9,632 nt of DNA from Candidatus Woesearchaeota archaeon (lineage in GTDB: Archaea; Nanobdellota; Nanobdellia; Woesearchaeales; UBA10200): the NCBI GenBank assembly GCA_018302185.1, contig JAGVZX010000098.1:1-9632 (forward strand), written 5' to 3'. Below are positions 1 to 6,215 of this stretch, in pieces. Positions within the stretch are counted from its first letter, which is position 1; each line of letters starts with the position of its first letter. The position numbers and the translations under genes are program-made. A model generated the notes under the pieces. It ran no database searches, was not told the DNA's origin, and worked only from the letters and a program-made list of their open reading frames with translations.

Positions 1-1
1 A

Positions 2-118
2 CCTAGCATTATTCACAGGAAGAAAGAGTATATTATTGAACAAATAGAAAAGCTCATCAGAAGCTATGACCCATGCTTTTCATGCTCTGCGCATTTCCTT
101 GAAGTAAAATGGGTATGA
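2..118 (+). CDS. NiFe-hydrogenase large subunit, C-terminal fragment
   Basis: This is the last 38 codons of a NiFe-hydrogenase catalytic subunit; the gene starts upstream of the window. The frame reads ...RSYDPCFSCSAHFLEVKWV and stops at 116-118. DPCxxCxxH is the C-terminal signature of these enzymes: the two cysteines (74-76, 83-85) ligate the Ni-Fe site, and the histidine (92-94) is the last residue of the mature protein. The 7-residue tail FLEVKWV would be removed by a maturation endopeptidase, which is encoded just downstream. The DPCxSC form is typical of cytoplasmic group 3-like enzymes, but the subgroup cannot be fixed from 38 residues. The following M52 peptidase, HypA and HypC strongly support the identification. 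Confidence 0.9.
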   Translation, partial: PSIIHRKKEYIIEQIEKLIRSYDPCFSCSAHFLEVKWV

Positions 119-159
119 TGTAATATTAATAAGATGATATAAAAGATATAACTGCTATC

Positions 160-546
160 ATGAAAACCCTTTATGTGTTTGGAAATGAGTACCTTGAAGA
201 TGATGCGTTTGCAAAGGACGTGGCAAAAGAGATTGCAAAGGCAACAACCAAGAAAACAATAAATGGATTAAATATTAAATTATGCAGTCATCCAGAGATT
301 TTACTTGATGCAGAAGAAGATGAGCTCTTAATTTTGGATGTTGTAAAAGATATAAAAAAACCTATGCTGCTAACAAATATTTCACAGTTAAAGACCAGAA
401 AGCTTGTCAGTTTCCATGATTTTGATGTTGGATTTGTGCTGCAATTGATGAAAAGCATGGGAACAGATAAAAAGATTAAGATTATAGGCATACCTCAAAA
501 AGGTGATGCAAAAGAGATAGCTCATGAGGTGGAAAGATGGATTTAA
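160..546 (+). CDS. Hydrogenase maturation endopeptidase (M52, HycI/HybD family)
   Basis: This is a cytoplasmic protease that clips the C-terminal tail from the NiFe-hydrogenase large subunit after nickel insertion. At 128 residues it is slightly short for a family usually near 150-160. The N-terminal motif is GNEYLEDD (residues 8-15), matching the family GNxxxxDD/DE pattern. Expected nickel-sensing ligands by analogy with HybD are D15, D60 (in LLILDVV) and H86 (in SFHDFDV); all three positions are filled. The second acidic residue is Asp where HybD has Glu, and the usual glycines after it are replaced (DDAFA). The gene lies 41 bp after the large subunit it should process and overlaps the next gene by 10 nt. 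Family assignment is firm; the substrate is inferred from position. Confidence 0.88.
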   Translation: MKTLYVFGNEYLEDDAFAKDVAKEIAKATTKKTINGLNIKLCSHPEILLDAEEDELLILDVVKDIKKPMLLTNISQLKTRKLVSFHDFDVGFVLQLMKSMGTDKKIKIIGIPQKGDAKEIAHEVERWI

Positions 547-1538
547 AGAGAATAATTATTTACTTAAAAAGTAATATGCTAGATATAAGAAAAAGATTTG
601 CTCAGGAAAACATGGATGGATTATTGCTTGTCTTATTCACAGCAATCATCTCTGGCTTTTCTATTTTCATAAACAGTATTGGAGTAAAAGAGTTTGACTC
701 TTCTATATTCACGTTTGCAAAAAATCTGGTTGTTGCAATTTTACTGCTAGCTATCATAATTGGGCTAGGCAATTTTTCCGAGCTAAGACTGCTAAAAAGA
801 AAACACTGGCTTCAGTTTATGGGTATAGGCTTGATTGGAGGCTCTGTCCCTTTCCTGTTATTTTTCCGCGGCTTGCAGCTCGCAGCAGGAACAACTTCTG
901 CATTTCTGCATAAGACAATCTTCATTTACATCACAATATTTGCTCTTCTGTTCTTGAAAGAAAAGCTTACTAAAGGACTGTTCATTGGCGCAGCTTTATT
1001 ATTGCTGGGAAATTATCTTCTCATCAGGCCAGATTTCTCATTTTCACTTGGCCATCTGCTGATTGTAATTGCAGTGATATTCTGGGCAGCTGAGAACACT
1101 TTTGCAAAATATGTATTAAGGCAAAAAGAGCTTTCTGGCACATTAGTTGCATTTGGCAGGATGTTCTTTGGCTCGATATTTATTTTAGCATTTTTGATAT
1201 TTTCTGGCAAGATTCAGCTGCTTGGTAAATTAACAGCAACACACTTTATGTGGATATTACTCTCAACAGTCTTTTTGCTGTTCTATGTGTTTACATATTA
1301 CAACGGATTAAAGCATATCAAAGTAACGACTGCTGCTTCAATCCTGACAATTGGCTCACCTATCACAACACTGCTGAGCTGGCTTTTTGCAGGCAAAGCA
1401 ATTACTCTTTCACAATCTGTTGGAATGCTGCTGATTGTTGCAGGAATAATATCTGTAATCTGGTTGACTGCAATCTATACTTATATTTACAGCCTGCTGT
1501 CAAGGGATTCTCGTGCAGCAAAACTGCTGAGGGATTAA
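537..1538 (+). CDS. EamA/DMT-superfamily transporter
   Basis: This is an integral membrane permease of 333 residues, the usual length for a ten-helix drug/metabolite transporter with two EamA repeats. Hydrophobic segments begin near residue 28 and run to about 318. The first half carries the FFRGLQLAAGTTSAFLHKT stretch and the second half the YYNGLKHIKVTTAASILT stretch; these are matching ends of the two repeats and typical of EamA proteins. The N-terminal 25 residues are basic and probably cytoplasmic. The start at 537 overlaps the peptidase gene by 10 nt, and the next gene begins 3 bp after its stop, so it belongs to the hydrogenase maturation operon. Substrate is unknown; EamA proteins move amino acids, metabolites or drugs, and a hydrogenase-related cargo would be speculation. 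Confidence 0.85.
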   Translation: MDLKRIIIYLKSNMLDIRKRFAQENMDGLLLVLFTAIISGFSIFINSIGVKEFDSSIFTFAKNLVVAILLLAIIIGLGNFSELRLLKRKHWLQFMGIGLIGGSVPFLLFFRGLQLAAGTTSAFLHKTIFIYITIFALLFLKEKLTKGLFIGAALLLLGNYLLIRPDFSFSLGHLLIVIAVIFWAAENTFAKYVLRQKELSGTLVAFGRMFFGSIFILAFLIFSGKIQLLGKLTATHFMWILLSTVFLLFYVFTYYNGLKHIKVTTAASILTIGSPITTLLSWLFAGKAITLSQSVGMLLIVAGIISVIWLTAIYTYIYSLLSRDSRAAKLLRD

Positions 1539-1541
1539 AAG

Positions 1542-2267
1542 ATGGACGGGACAGAGCTTACTGCAAGATTTTCATACATCACAAATAGCCTTGGCTTTTG
1601 CGGTCCAGATAAGGCATCAGAAGAATTTCTGCATTACATCAAGTTTCATGATAACAAACAGAAAGTTGAGTCTGCGTTAAAAAGATTTGAAGGCCTGCTG
1701 CCGTATTTATCAACGATTGCAGAAAAGACAGGCAAGAATCTGCTGGACCATGATGTTGTCGAGGCATACTGGCTTGGAAATGAGCTGCTAGAAAATTTTG
1801 ATGACACTGATATGAAGAGCATAATAAAAAAATTGATCGCTAGAGGATTGCCTGCTTCGATCGGAAAACAGCTTATCAGGGATCTACCTGCTGGCTTTGT
1901 TCCTCATCATGATTTTAATGTATTTTATGTTGGTGTAGGAAAAACAACTGGCTCAGTTGAGACAACTCTGCAGAACATGGACAACTGCAGGATCGGATGG
2001 GGCAGAGTAGCAGAAGTTTTGAAAAATGAGCTGATTGTTGTAACATCTACATTGAAAAAGCGCAACGATAGATTTAGGTTTGGCGATGAAGAGATAAAGA
2101 ATGCAGTATATCTGCCTGAGATGCTCCCTGATATAAAAAAAGGTGATCATGTTGCCCTTCACTGGGGATTTGCGCCGATAGTTTTAGAAGATCACCAATT
2201 AAAGAATCTGAAAAAGTACAGCATAATGATCTTGGATGTGATGAATAGATGCACGAAACAGTTATAG
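1542..2267 (+). CDS. DUF6390-like protein, hydrogenase-associated
   Basis: This is a soluble 241-residue protein without signal peptide or membrane helix. From memory it matches DUF6390: ARFSYITNSLGFCGPDK (residues 8-24), FEGLLPYLSTIA (49-60), DVVEAYWLGNELL (71-83), PHHDFNVFYV (121-130), CRIGWGRV (149-156) and DHVALHWGF (202-210). Conserved Cys, His and Trp in these motifs (C20, H122, H123, C149, W153, H207, W208) could bind a metal or cofactor, which is inference. No biochemical function is known to me. The gene sits between an EamA transporter (3 bp gap) and hypA (19-nt overlap), so translation is probably coupled to hypA and a role in hydrogenase assembly is likely. A family search with the full protein would settle the assignment. 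Confidence 0.75.
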   Translation: MDGTELTARFSYITNSLGFCGPDKASEEFLHYIKFHDNKQKVESALKRFEGLLPYLSTIAEKTGKNLLDHDVVEAYWLGNELLENFDDTDMKSIIKKLIARGLPASIGKQLIRDLPAGFVPHHDFNVFYVGVGKTTGSVETTLQNMDNCRIGWGRVAEVLKNELIVVTSTLKKRNDRFRFGDEEIKNAVYLPEMLPDIKKGDHVALHWGFAPIVLEDHQLKNLKKYSIMILDVMNRCTKQL

Positions 2268-2569
2268 CAGACAGCATAATAAAAGAAGCCAATAAGCATG
2301 GAGATGTTAAAGAGATCTATTTAGAGATAGGCGCATTAGCCCATATTCCAAAATCTGATCTGTTGGAATGCATGAAGAAACTTGTCACCTGGAAGATACA
2401 TGCAATAGAAAAAAAAGCAAAAGTAAGATGCAGATGCGGATTTACTGGAGAGCCTAAGATATTAGATCGTGGCCATGATTATTTCCTAATTGAATGCCCT
2501 GAATGCAGAAAAGTGCCAAAATTACTTGATGGCAAAGATATAAAGATAGTAAGGGTTGTTGTTAACTAA
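2249..2569 (+). CDS. hypA: Hydrogenase nickel incorporation protein HypA
   Basis: This is a cytoplasmic nickel metallochaperone that, with HypB, loads Ni into the hydrogenase large subunit. It has 106 residues, slightly short for a family of about 113-140. The protein starts with MHE, the invariant N-terminal Ni(II) site (H2, E3), which fixes the start codon even though it lies 19 nt inside the upstream gene. The zinc domain has C61 and C63 (RCRCGF) and C83 and C86 (ECPEC); the first pair is C-x-C instead of the textbook C-x-x-C. The segment DVKEIYLEIGALAHIPKSDL (19-38) matches the family core, VxxVxlEIGxLxxVxxxxL. HypC follows after 11 bp. HypB is not in this window. Confidence 0.93.
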   Translation: MHETVIADSIIKEANKHGDVKEIYLEIGALAHIPKSDLLECMKKLVTWKIHAIEKKAKVRCRCGFTGEPKILDRGHDYFLIECPECRKVPKLLDGKDIKIVRVVVN

Positions 2570-2581
2570 AATTAACTAAAA
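2562..2581 (+). repeat. Perfect 10-bp tandem duplication at the hypA-hypC junction
   Basis: TTAACTAAAA occurs twice head-to-tail at 2562-2571 and 2572-2581. The first copy contains the hypA stop codon, and the last A of the second copy is the first base of the hypC ATG. No clear Shine-Dalgarno motif lies between the genes; the nearest purine run is AAGGG about 25 nt before the ATG. Confidence 0.8.
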
Positions 2582-2808
2582 TGTGCCTAGCTGTCCCAGG
2601 AAAAATAGTGAAGATTGAAACTGACATTGCCATTGTAGATTACGGAATAGAAAAAAGGAAAGGCAAGATTATTGAGAGCAAGAATAAAAAAGAAAGCTTA
2701 TATAAGAAAGGTGATTATGTCATCATACAGGGAGGCATAGTTATCCAGAAGATCGAGAAGAAAGAAGCTATTCACGCGCTCAGATTGTATAAAAAAGCAA
2801 TAAGATAA
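2581..2808 (+). CDS. hypC: Hydrogenase assembly chaperone HypC/HupF family
   Basis: This is a small cytoplasmic chaperone (75 residues, the usual family length) that carries the Fe(CN)2CO unit with HypD and hands it to the hydrogenase large-subunit precursor. It begins MCLAVPGKIV, the diagnostic signature in which C2 is the essential iron-binding residue once the initiator Met is removed. KKGDYVIIQGGIVIQKI (41-57) matches the conserved GDyVlvHaGfaiqki strand, with Gln in place of the usual His. The C-terminus is lysine-rich. It is the last gene of the hydrogenase operon; the DNA then runs into the ars promoter. HypD, HypE and HypF must lie elsewhere. Confidence 0.92.
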   Translation: MCLAVPGKIVKIETDIAIVDYGIEKRKGKIIESKNKKESLYKKGDYVIIQGGIVIQKIEKKEAIHALRLYKKAIR

Positions 2809-2832
2809 AAGCAAAGCAGTATATTGAACTAA

Positions 2833-2847
2833 CGAAATATTTAAATA
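2833..2847 (+). promoter_or_regulatory. Archaeal promoter (BRE plus TATA box) of the ars operon
   Basis: TTTAAATA at 2840-2847 matches the archaeal TATA consensus closely and is preceded by the purine/A-rich BRE-like CGAAAT at 2833-2838. Transcription would be expected about 25 bp downstream, near 2868-2872, which is at the far edge of the palindrome described next. Confidence 0.7.
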
Positions 2848-2869
2848 CATATTGAGATACATCAATATG
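2848..2869. promoter_or_regulatory. ArsR-type operator palindrome (8-6-8 inverted repeat)
   Basis: CATATTGA (2848-2855) and TCAATATG (2862-2869) are perfect inverted repeats separated by GATACA. The core ATTGA-N6-TCAAT has the spacing and form of ArsR/SmtB operators. It touches the TATA box and ends where transcription should begin, a position at which a bound repressor would block initiation. The downstream arsenic genes support this role. Confidence 0.75.
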
Positions 2870-3099
2870 TTCTTCTAAATGGAGAGAGATGCGTTTGTGA
2901 GATATATCCTTATGTTGAGAGAACACAATCGACAGCTTCTATTCAATTAAAAAAATTAGTGAAATTTAAGATAATTGCACCTAGACGAGATGGCAAATTT
3001 ATCTTTTATAGTATAAAAGATTTTAGGATCCGTGATATTTTTAAAATTTTAGGATATAAGGGAAAATTTACATGCAAAAAGATGAAGAAAAGATGTTAG
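2866..3099 (+). pseudogene. arsR: N-terminally truncated ArsR-family arsenic repressor
   Basis: An open frame of 77 codons reads as the C-terminal two-thirds of an ArsR/SmtB repressor. LLNGERCVCEI contains the CVC arsenite-binding site, RTQSTASIQLKKLV is the DNA-recognition helix, RRDGKFIFYSI is the beta wing, and the end is DIFKILGY followed by a Lys/Cys-rich tail. The N-terminal helices (the usual 'FKALSDxTRLxIL' part, roughly 30-40 residues) are absent: the frame runs back through the operator to a TAA at 2842. There is no ATG in frame before 3082 and the only GTG (2959) lies past the recognition helix, so a normal repressor cannot be made from this frame. The stop TAG (3097-3099) overlaps an in-frame acr3 ATG at 3093. 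A sequencing or assembly deletion is an alternative to true decay. Confidence 0.8.
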
Positions 3100-4178
3100 A
3101 CGTTAAAAAGCTTGAAAAGACAGAGATAAAAGTTATCAAAGATGAGATAGCTTTAAATTTTTTTGATAGATACCTCTCGGTGTGGGTCGCCATCTGCATA
3201 ATACTTGGTACAGCTATCGGATATTTTTTGCCAGAAACTGCTTCTTCACTTGGAAAATTTGAAGTTGCAAACGTATCAATTCCTGTCGCTGTTGTGCTTC
3301 TTATTATGATGTACCCGATCATGCTAAAAATCAGCTTTAAAAAAATAATGGAAGTCAAGAAAACCCCAAAGCCATTAATGGTTACAATAATAATAAATTG
3401 GGCAATCAAGCCATTTACCATGGCATTTATCGCATTTGTCTTTATGAAAATATTTTACTCAAGATTAATTACTGTTCCCCTGCAAAATGAATATATTGCA
3501 GGAATGATTCTTTTAGGATTAGCGCCTTGCACTGCAATGGTTCTCGTCTGGACATATCTTGCAAAAGCAGATATTCATTATGCCTTGGTGCAGGTTTCGG
3601 TAAATGATCTTATAATTTTGGTATTATTTGCTCCGCTTGGTAAGTTTTTGCTAGGAGTTACCACTGATTTTCCAGTTCCTTTAGCGACAATATTTTTCTC
3701 TGTCTTGTTTTATGTAGCTCTGCCTCTGGCTTTGGCTGCATTAACAAGATATGTCATAATAAAAAAGAAAGGAATCGGATGGTTTGAAAGAAAAATCATT
3801 GAAAAGCTGGATTGGGTCACTCCTTTAGGATTGCTTATAACATTAATATTGATTTTCATATTTCAGGGCAATAAGATAATTAATTATCCTGTGCATATAT
3901 TTTTGATAGCTATCCCATTGATATTACAGACATACCTGATATTTTACATAGGGTATTTTGCTGCAAAGAGATTAAAGATTCCTTTCAAAGAAGCTGCCCC
4001 TTCTGCATTTATTGGCGCTAGCAACTTTTTTGAGCTTTCTGTTGCAGTAGCTTTAGTATTATTCGGCATGAATTCAGGAGCCACTCTAGCGACAGTTGTC
4101 GGAGTTTTAGTTGAAGTGCCTGTCATGCTTTCACTTGTAAAGATAATGAAAGCTAATAAGAATAAATTTAGTTTTTAA
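3072..4178 (+). CDS. acr3: Arsenite efflux permease Acr3
   Basis: This is an inner-membrane arsenite exporter of the ACR3 family (BART superfamily) with about ten helices, 368 residues, normal for the family. Diagnostic stretches are MMYPIMLKI (79-87), LGLAPCTAMVLVW (148-160) with the essential cysteine C153, QVSVNDL (174-180), GASNFFELSVAVAL (315-328) with conserved E322, and LVEVPVMLSLV (346-356). The first 30 residues are charged and poorly conserved, and the second Met (3093) overlaps the ArsR-fragment stop as ATGTTAG, so translation may begin there instead. A purine-rich AGGG lies about 10 nt before the 3072 start, so that start is kept. ArsC lies 52 bp downstream and supplies its substrate. 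Confidence 0.93.
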   Translation: MQKDEEKMLDVKKLEKTEIKVIKDEIALNFFDRYLSVWVAICIILGTAIGYFLPETASSLGKFEVANVSIPVAVVLLIMMYPIMLKISFKKIMEVKKTPKPLMVTIIINWAIKPFTMAFIAFVFMKIFYSRLITVPLQNEYIAGMILLGLAPCTAMVLVWTYLAKADIHYALVQVSVNDLIILVLFAPLGKFLLGVTTDFPVPLATIFFSVLFYVALPLALAALTRYVIIKKKGIGWFERKIIEKLDWVTPLGLLITLILIFIFQGNKIINYPVHIFLIAIPLILQTYLIFYIGYFAAKRLKIPFKEAAPSAFIGASNFFELSVAVALVLFGMNSGATLATVVGVLVEVPVMLSLVKIMKANKNKFSF

Positions 4179-4201
4179 TGCACAGATAAGAGAATCCTAA
4201 A

Positions 4202-4230
4202 TTTGTATATAACTTATAATAAGGTAACAG
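4202..4230 (+). promoter_or_regulatory. Possible secondary promoter or RBS for arsC
   Basis: The 52-bp gap between acr3 and arsC holds TTTGTATATAA (4202-4212), a TATA-like element centred about 22-26 nt before the arsC ATG, where it would give a leaderless or nearly leaderless transcript. AAGGT at 4221-4225 could instead act as a ribosome binding site. Both readings rest on short AT-rich motifs. Confidence 0.35.
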
Positions 4231-4650
4231 ATGGTAAAAGATATATTATTTGTCTGCACAGAAAACTCAGCTCGCAGCCAGATGGCAGAAGGGTTTTTTA
4301 ATCACCATAATAAAGACCCAGAGTATATAGGGATAAGTGCAGGAACTTTGCCTGTTAAGTCGATAAAGCCTTACGCTATACGGGCCATGAAAGAGAAAGG
4401 CATTGACATATCATCTCATGCTCCAAAGCTATTGACGTTTAAGATGGCAGAAGATGCAGAAAGAATAATTACTATGGGCTGCATCAAAGGATGTCCGTTA
4501 ACACCAAAAGAAAAGACAGAAGACTGGAACTTAGATGATCCTGCAGGAAAATCAATAGATGAGTTCAGGAAGATTGCAGATAAGATTGAGAAAAAGATTA
4601 TTAAACTAGTAGCATTAATACAACAAGACATCAAAAAGAGGCAAGCATGA
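4231..4650 (+). CDS. arsC: Arsenate reductase, low-molecular-weight phosphatase fold (thioredoxin-type)
   Basis: This is a cytoplasmic enzyme that reduces arsenate to arsenite for export by Acr3. It has 139 residues, normal length. The nucleophilic P-loop is CTENSARSQ (C9-x5-R15), the catalytic Asp is in WNLDDP (D103), and the redox cysteines are C84 and C88 in TMGCIKGCP. This Cys triad marks the thioredoxin-coupled class as opposed to true tyrosine phosphatases. The C84/C88 spacing is close to, but shorter than, the C82/C89 pair of the S. aureus enzyme. SAGTLP (36-41) is the usual conserved segment after the second strand. It lies 52 bp after acr3 and overlaps the following permease by 4 nt (ATGA). 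The thioredoxin partner is not in this window. Confidence 0.92.
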   Translation: MVKDILFVCTENSARSQMAEGFFNHHNKDPEYIGISAGTLPVKSIKPYAIRAMKEKGIDISSHAPKLLTFKMAEDAERIITMGCIKGCPLTPKEKTEDWNLDDPAGKSIDEFRKIADKIEKKIIKLVALIQQDIKKRQA

Positions 4651-6029
4651 AGAATTCCAACAGAAACAGCAATAATAGCAAGAAAAACAGCAACAGTAAA
4701 CCTGCAACTAAAAGCAGCAAAAAGTTCAAGCTAAAAAGAAATATCGGATTAGTAGAAGCCACATTATACGGCGTCGGCATAATTCTTGGCGCAGGAATAT
4801 ATGCACTGATAGGTGCTGCAGCAGGCGTTGCAGGAAACGCATTATGGATCTCTTTCATCATAGGCGCAGTTGTCGCAGCATTTACAGGCTTCTCTTATGC
4901 AGAGCTTTCATCTATGTATCCAAAGGAAGCAGCTGAATATGTCTATACAAAAAACGCATTCAAGAAAAATTATCTCTCTTTTATCGTCGAGTGGATCATG
5001 TTTTTCACTACAATAATCTCTGCCACAACAGTCGCGCTTGGATTTGCTGGATATTTTAGCAATCTGTTTGGAGGCAATATTGTGACTATCGCAGCTCTTC
5101 TGATAGGTATTCTCTCATTCCTCAATTATTATGGCATCAAAGAATCTGCAAAGTACAATAACCTAAGCACGATCATTGAGTTTTCTGGATTAGTTCTTGT
5201 CATAATTGCAGGCTTGTATTATATACCTAAATATGCTTTTGATGGTGTTGGCTACATTGATTTTTTTGCAGCAAAAGACGGCTTGCATGGAATCATGACA
5301 GCAACTGCCTTGATATTTTTTGCATTCATAGGATTTGAGAATGTTGCAAATCTTTCTGAAGAGACAAAGAACGCAAAGAAAGTCATTCCTAAAGCATTAC
5401 TTCTTTCTCTTGTAATCTCTGCAATATTATATGTTCTTGTTTCAGTTGCTGCGATAGGAATTTTAGGCTCAGATGAGCTTGCAGCTTCAAAAGGGCCGTT
5501 AGCAGATGTGATAAATAAGGTATTTCCAGGTGCAGGATATGTTTTATCGATAATTGCATTGTTCGCAACCTCTAACACAGTGCTTGTCATGCTTATAATC
5601 GGCTCAAGGCTTCTCTATGGCCTTTCATGCAACAACTCACTTCCTGCTGTCTGCAAGGTTATTGGAAGCCGCGGCACACCATATATTTCTGTTGGCATTG
5701 TAGGATTGCTTGCTATTGTAGGATTGTTTCTTGGCAGCATCAAGAAAGTCGCATTGCTCACAGATGTTGGGATTTTTATAGTTTATCTGGTCGTCAATCT
5801 TTCCCTTATAGTTTTGCGCTATAAAGTCTCTGATTCAAAAAGAGCATACAAAGCTCCCTTGAACATAGGCAGATTTTCAGTTACTGCATTTTTAGGAATT
5901 ATAACATGCATGATCATGCTTTACTTTTTCGAGCTTGAGCTTATACTATATGAGATTGCCGCACTAGGCGTTGGATTTATAATTTATCTTGTGTTCAATA
6001 GCTCAAAAAGGGTTGTTAACAAGGGTTAG
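4647..6029 (+). CDS. APC-family amino acid permease
   Basis: This is an integral membrane amino acid transporter of the APC superfamily, 460 residues with about 12 helices. TM1 carries the unwound substrate-binding motif GVGIILGAGIYAL (42-54), followed by FSYAELSSMYPKEAAEYVY (82-100). The TM6 region has FFAFIGFENVANLSEETKNA. The first 30 residues are an Asn/Ser/Lys-rich tail that looks disordered and cytoplasmic. The ATG overlaps the arsC stop by 4 nt, so the two are probably translated together. This makes the permease part of the arsenic operon, an arrangement I do not recall as standard. Substrate cannot be read from sequence; import of a thiol precursor such as cysteine or export of a thiol conjugate are guesses. 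Confidence 0.88.
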   Translation: MKNSNRNSNNSKKNSNSKPATKSSKKFKLKRNIGLVEATLYGVGIILGAGIYALIGAAAGVAGNALWISFIIGAVVAAFTGFSYAELSSMYPKEAAEYVYTKNAFKKNYLSFIVEWIMFFTTIISATTVALGFAGYFSNLFGGNIVTIAALLIGILSFLNYYGIKESAKYNNLSTIIEFSGLVLVIIAGLYYIPKYAFDGVGYIDFFAAKDGLHGIMTATALIFFAFIGFENVANLSEETKNAKKVIPKALLLSLVISAILYVLVSVAAIGILGSDELAASKGPLADVINKVFPGAGYVLSIIALFATSNTVLVMLIIGSRLLYGLSCNNSLPAVCKVIGSRGTPYISVGIVGLLAIVGLFLGSIKKVALLTDVGIFIVYLVVNLSLIVLRYKVSDSKRAYKAPLNIGRFSVTAFLGIITCMIMLYFFELELILYEIAALGVGFIIYLVFNSSKRVVNKG

Positions 6030-6215
6030 TCAATTTATTCGTAAAGTAGATACGTAGTCAGAGCAATGTCGTACATCGCCAATCTTGCAAACATAGAGAC
6101 TTAATACACCTTTTCCACAGATACCTTAATATACTAATATAGTTTAAGTGGATGCAAGCTAACGAGAAGATGAGGCGAGGAAGAAGATAGGTTTAGGCAA
6201 AAAAAGGTGGTGTAA
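6030..6215 (+). promoter_or_regulatory. Intergenic region with promoter and strong RBS
   Basis: This 186-bp gap separates the ars operon from the next gene. TTAATATA (6126-6133) is a TATA-like box, giving an expected start near 6155 and a leader of about 60 nt. GGTGGTG (6206-6212) sits 3 nt before the ATG and fits an archaeal Shine-Dalgarno site. Positions 6030-6120 show no gene, clear repeat or RNA fold. Confidence 0.5.

Noticed and set aside
136..144. TATA-like GATATAAAA before the hydrogenase endopeptidase gene
   Set aside because: It sits only about 20 nt from the ATG in a 41-bp gap within an apparent operon, which is too close for a normal promoter.
1250..1588. 112-residue open frame on the + strand
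   Set aside because: It lies inside the EamA gene in another frame, is Cys/Asn-rich and matches no family; the EamA frame explains the region.
2879..2950. 23-codon ATG frame (MERDAFVRY...) just after the ars promoter
   Set aside because: It is the only ATG frame near the expected transcript start, but it is a different frame from the ArsR homology and resembles nothing. It is more likely an accident of the truncation, though a short leader peptide cannot be excluded.
4231..4650. Low-molecular-weight protein tyrosine phosphatase in place of ArsC
   Set aside because: The additional redox cysteines C84 and C88, the CTENSARSQ loop and the acr3 neighbour point to arsenate reductase.
5252..5590. 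112-residue minus-strand frame inside the permease
   Set aside because: It is antisense to a clearly coding, well-conserved permease and has no recognisable features; the same holds for the other minus-strand frames between 288 and 9071.
6030..6120. Possible small RNA in the gap after the APC permease
   Set aside because: No tRNA fold, clear C/D-box pair, strong hairpin or T tract could be found by eye.
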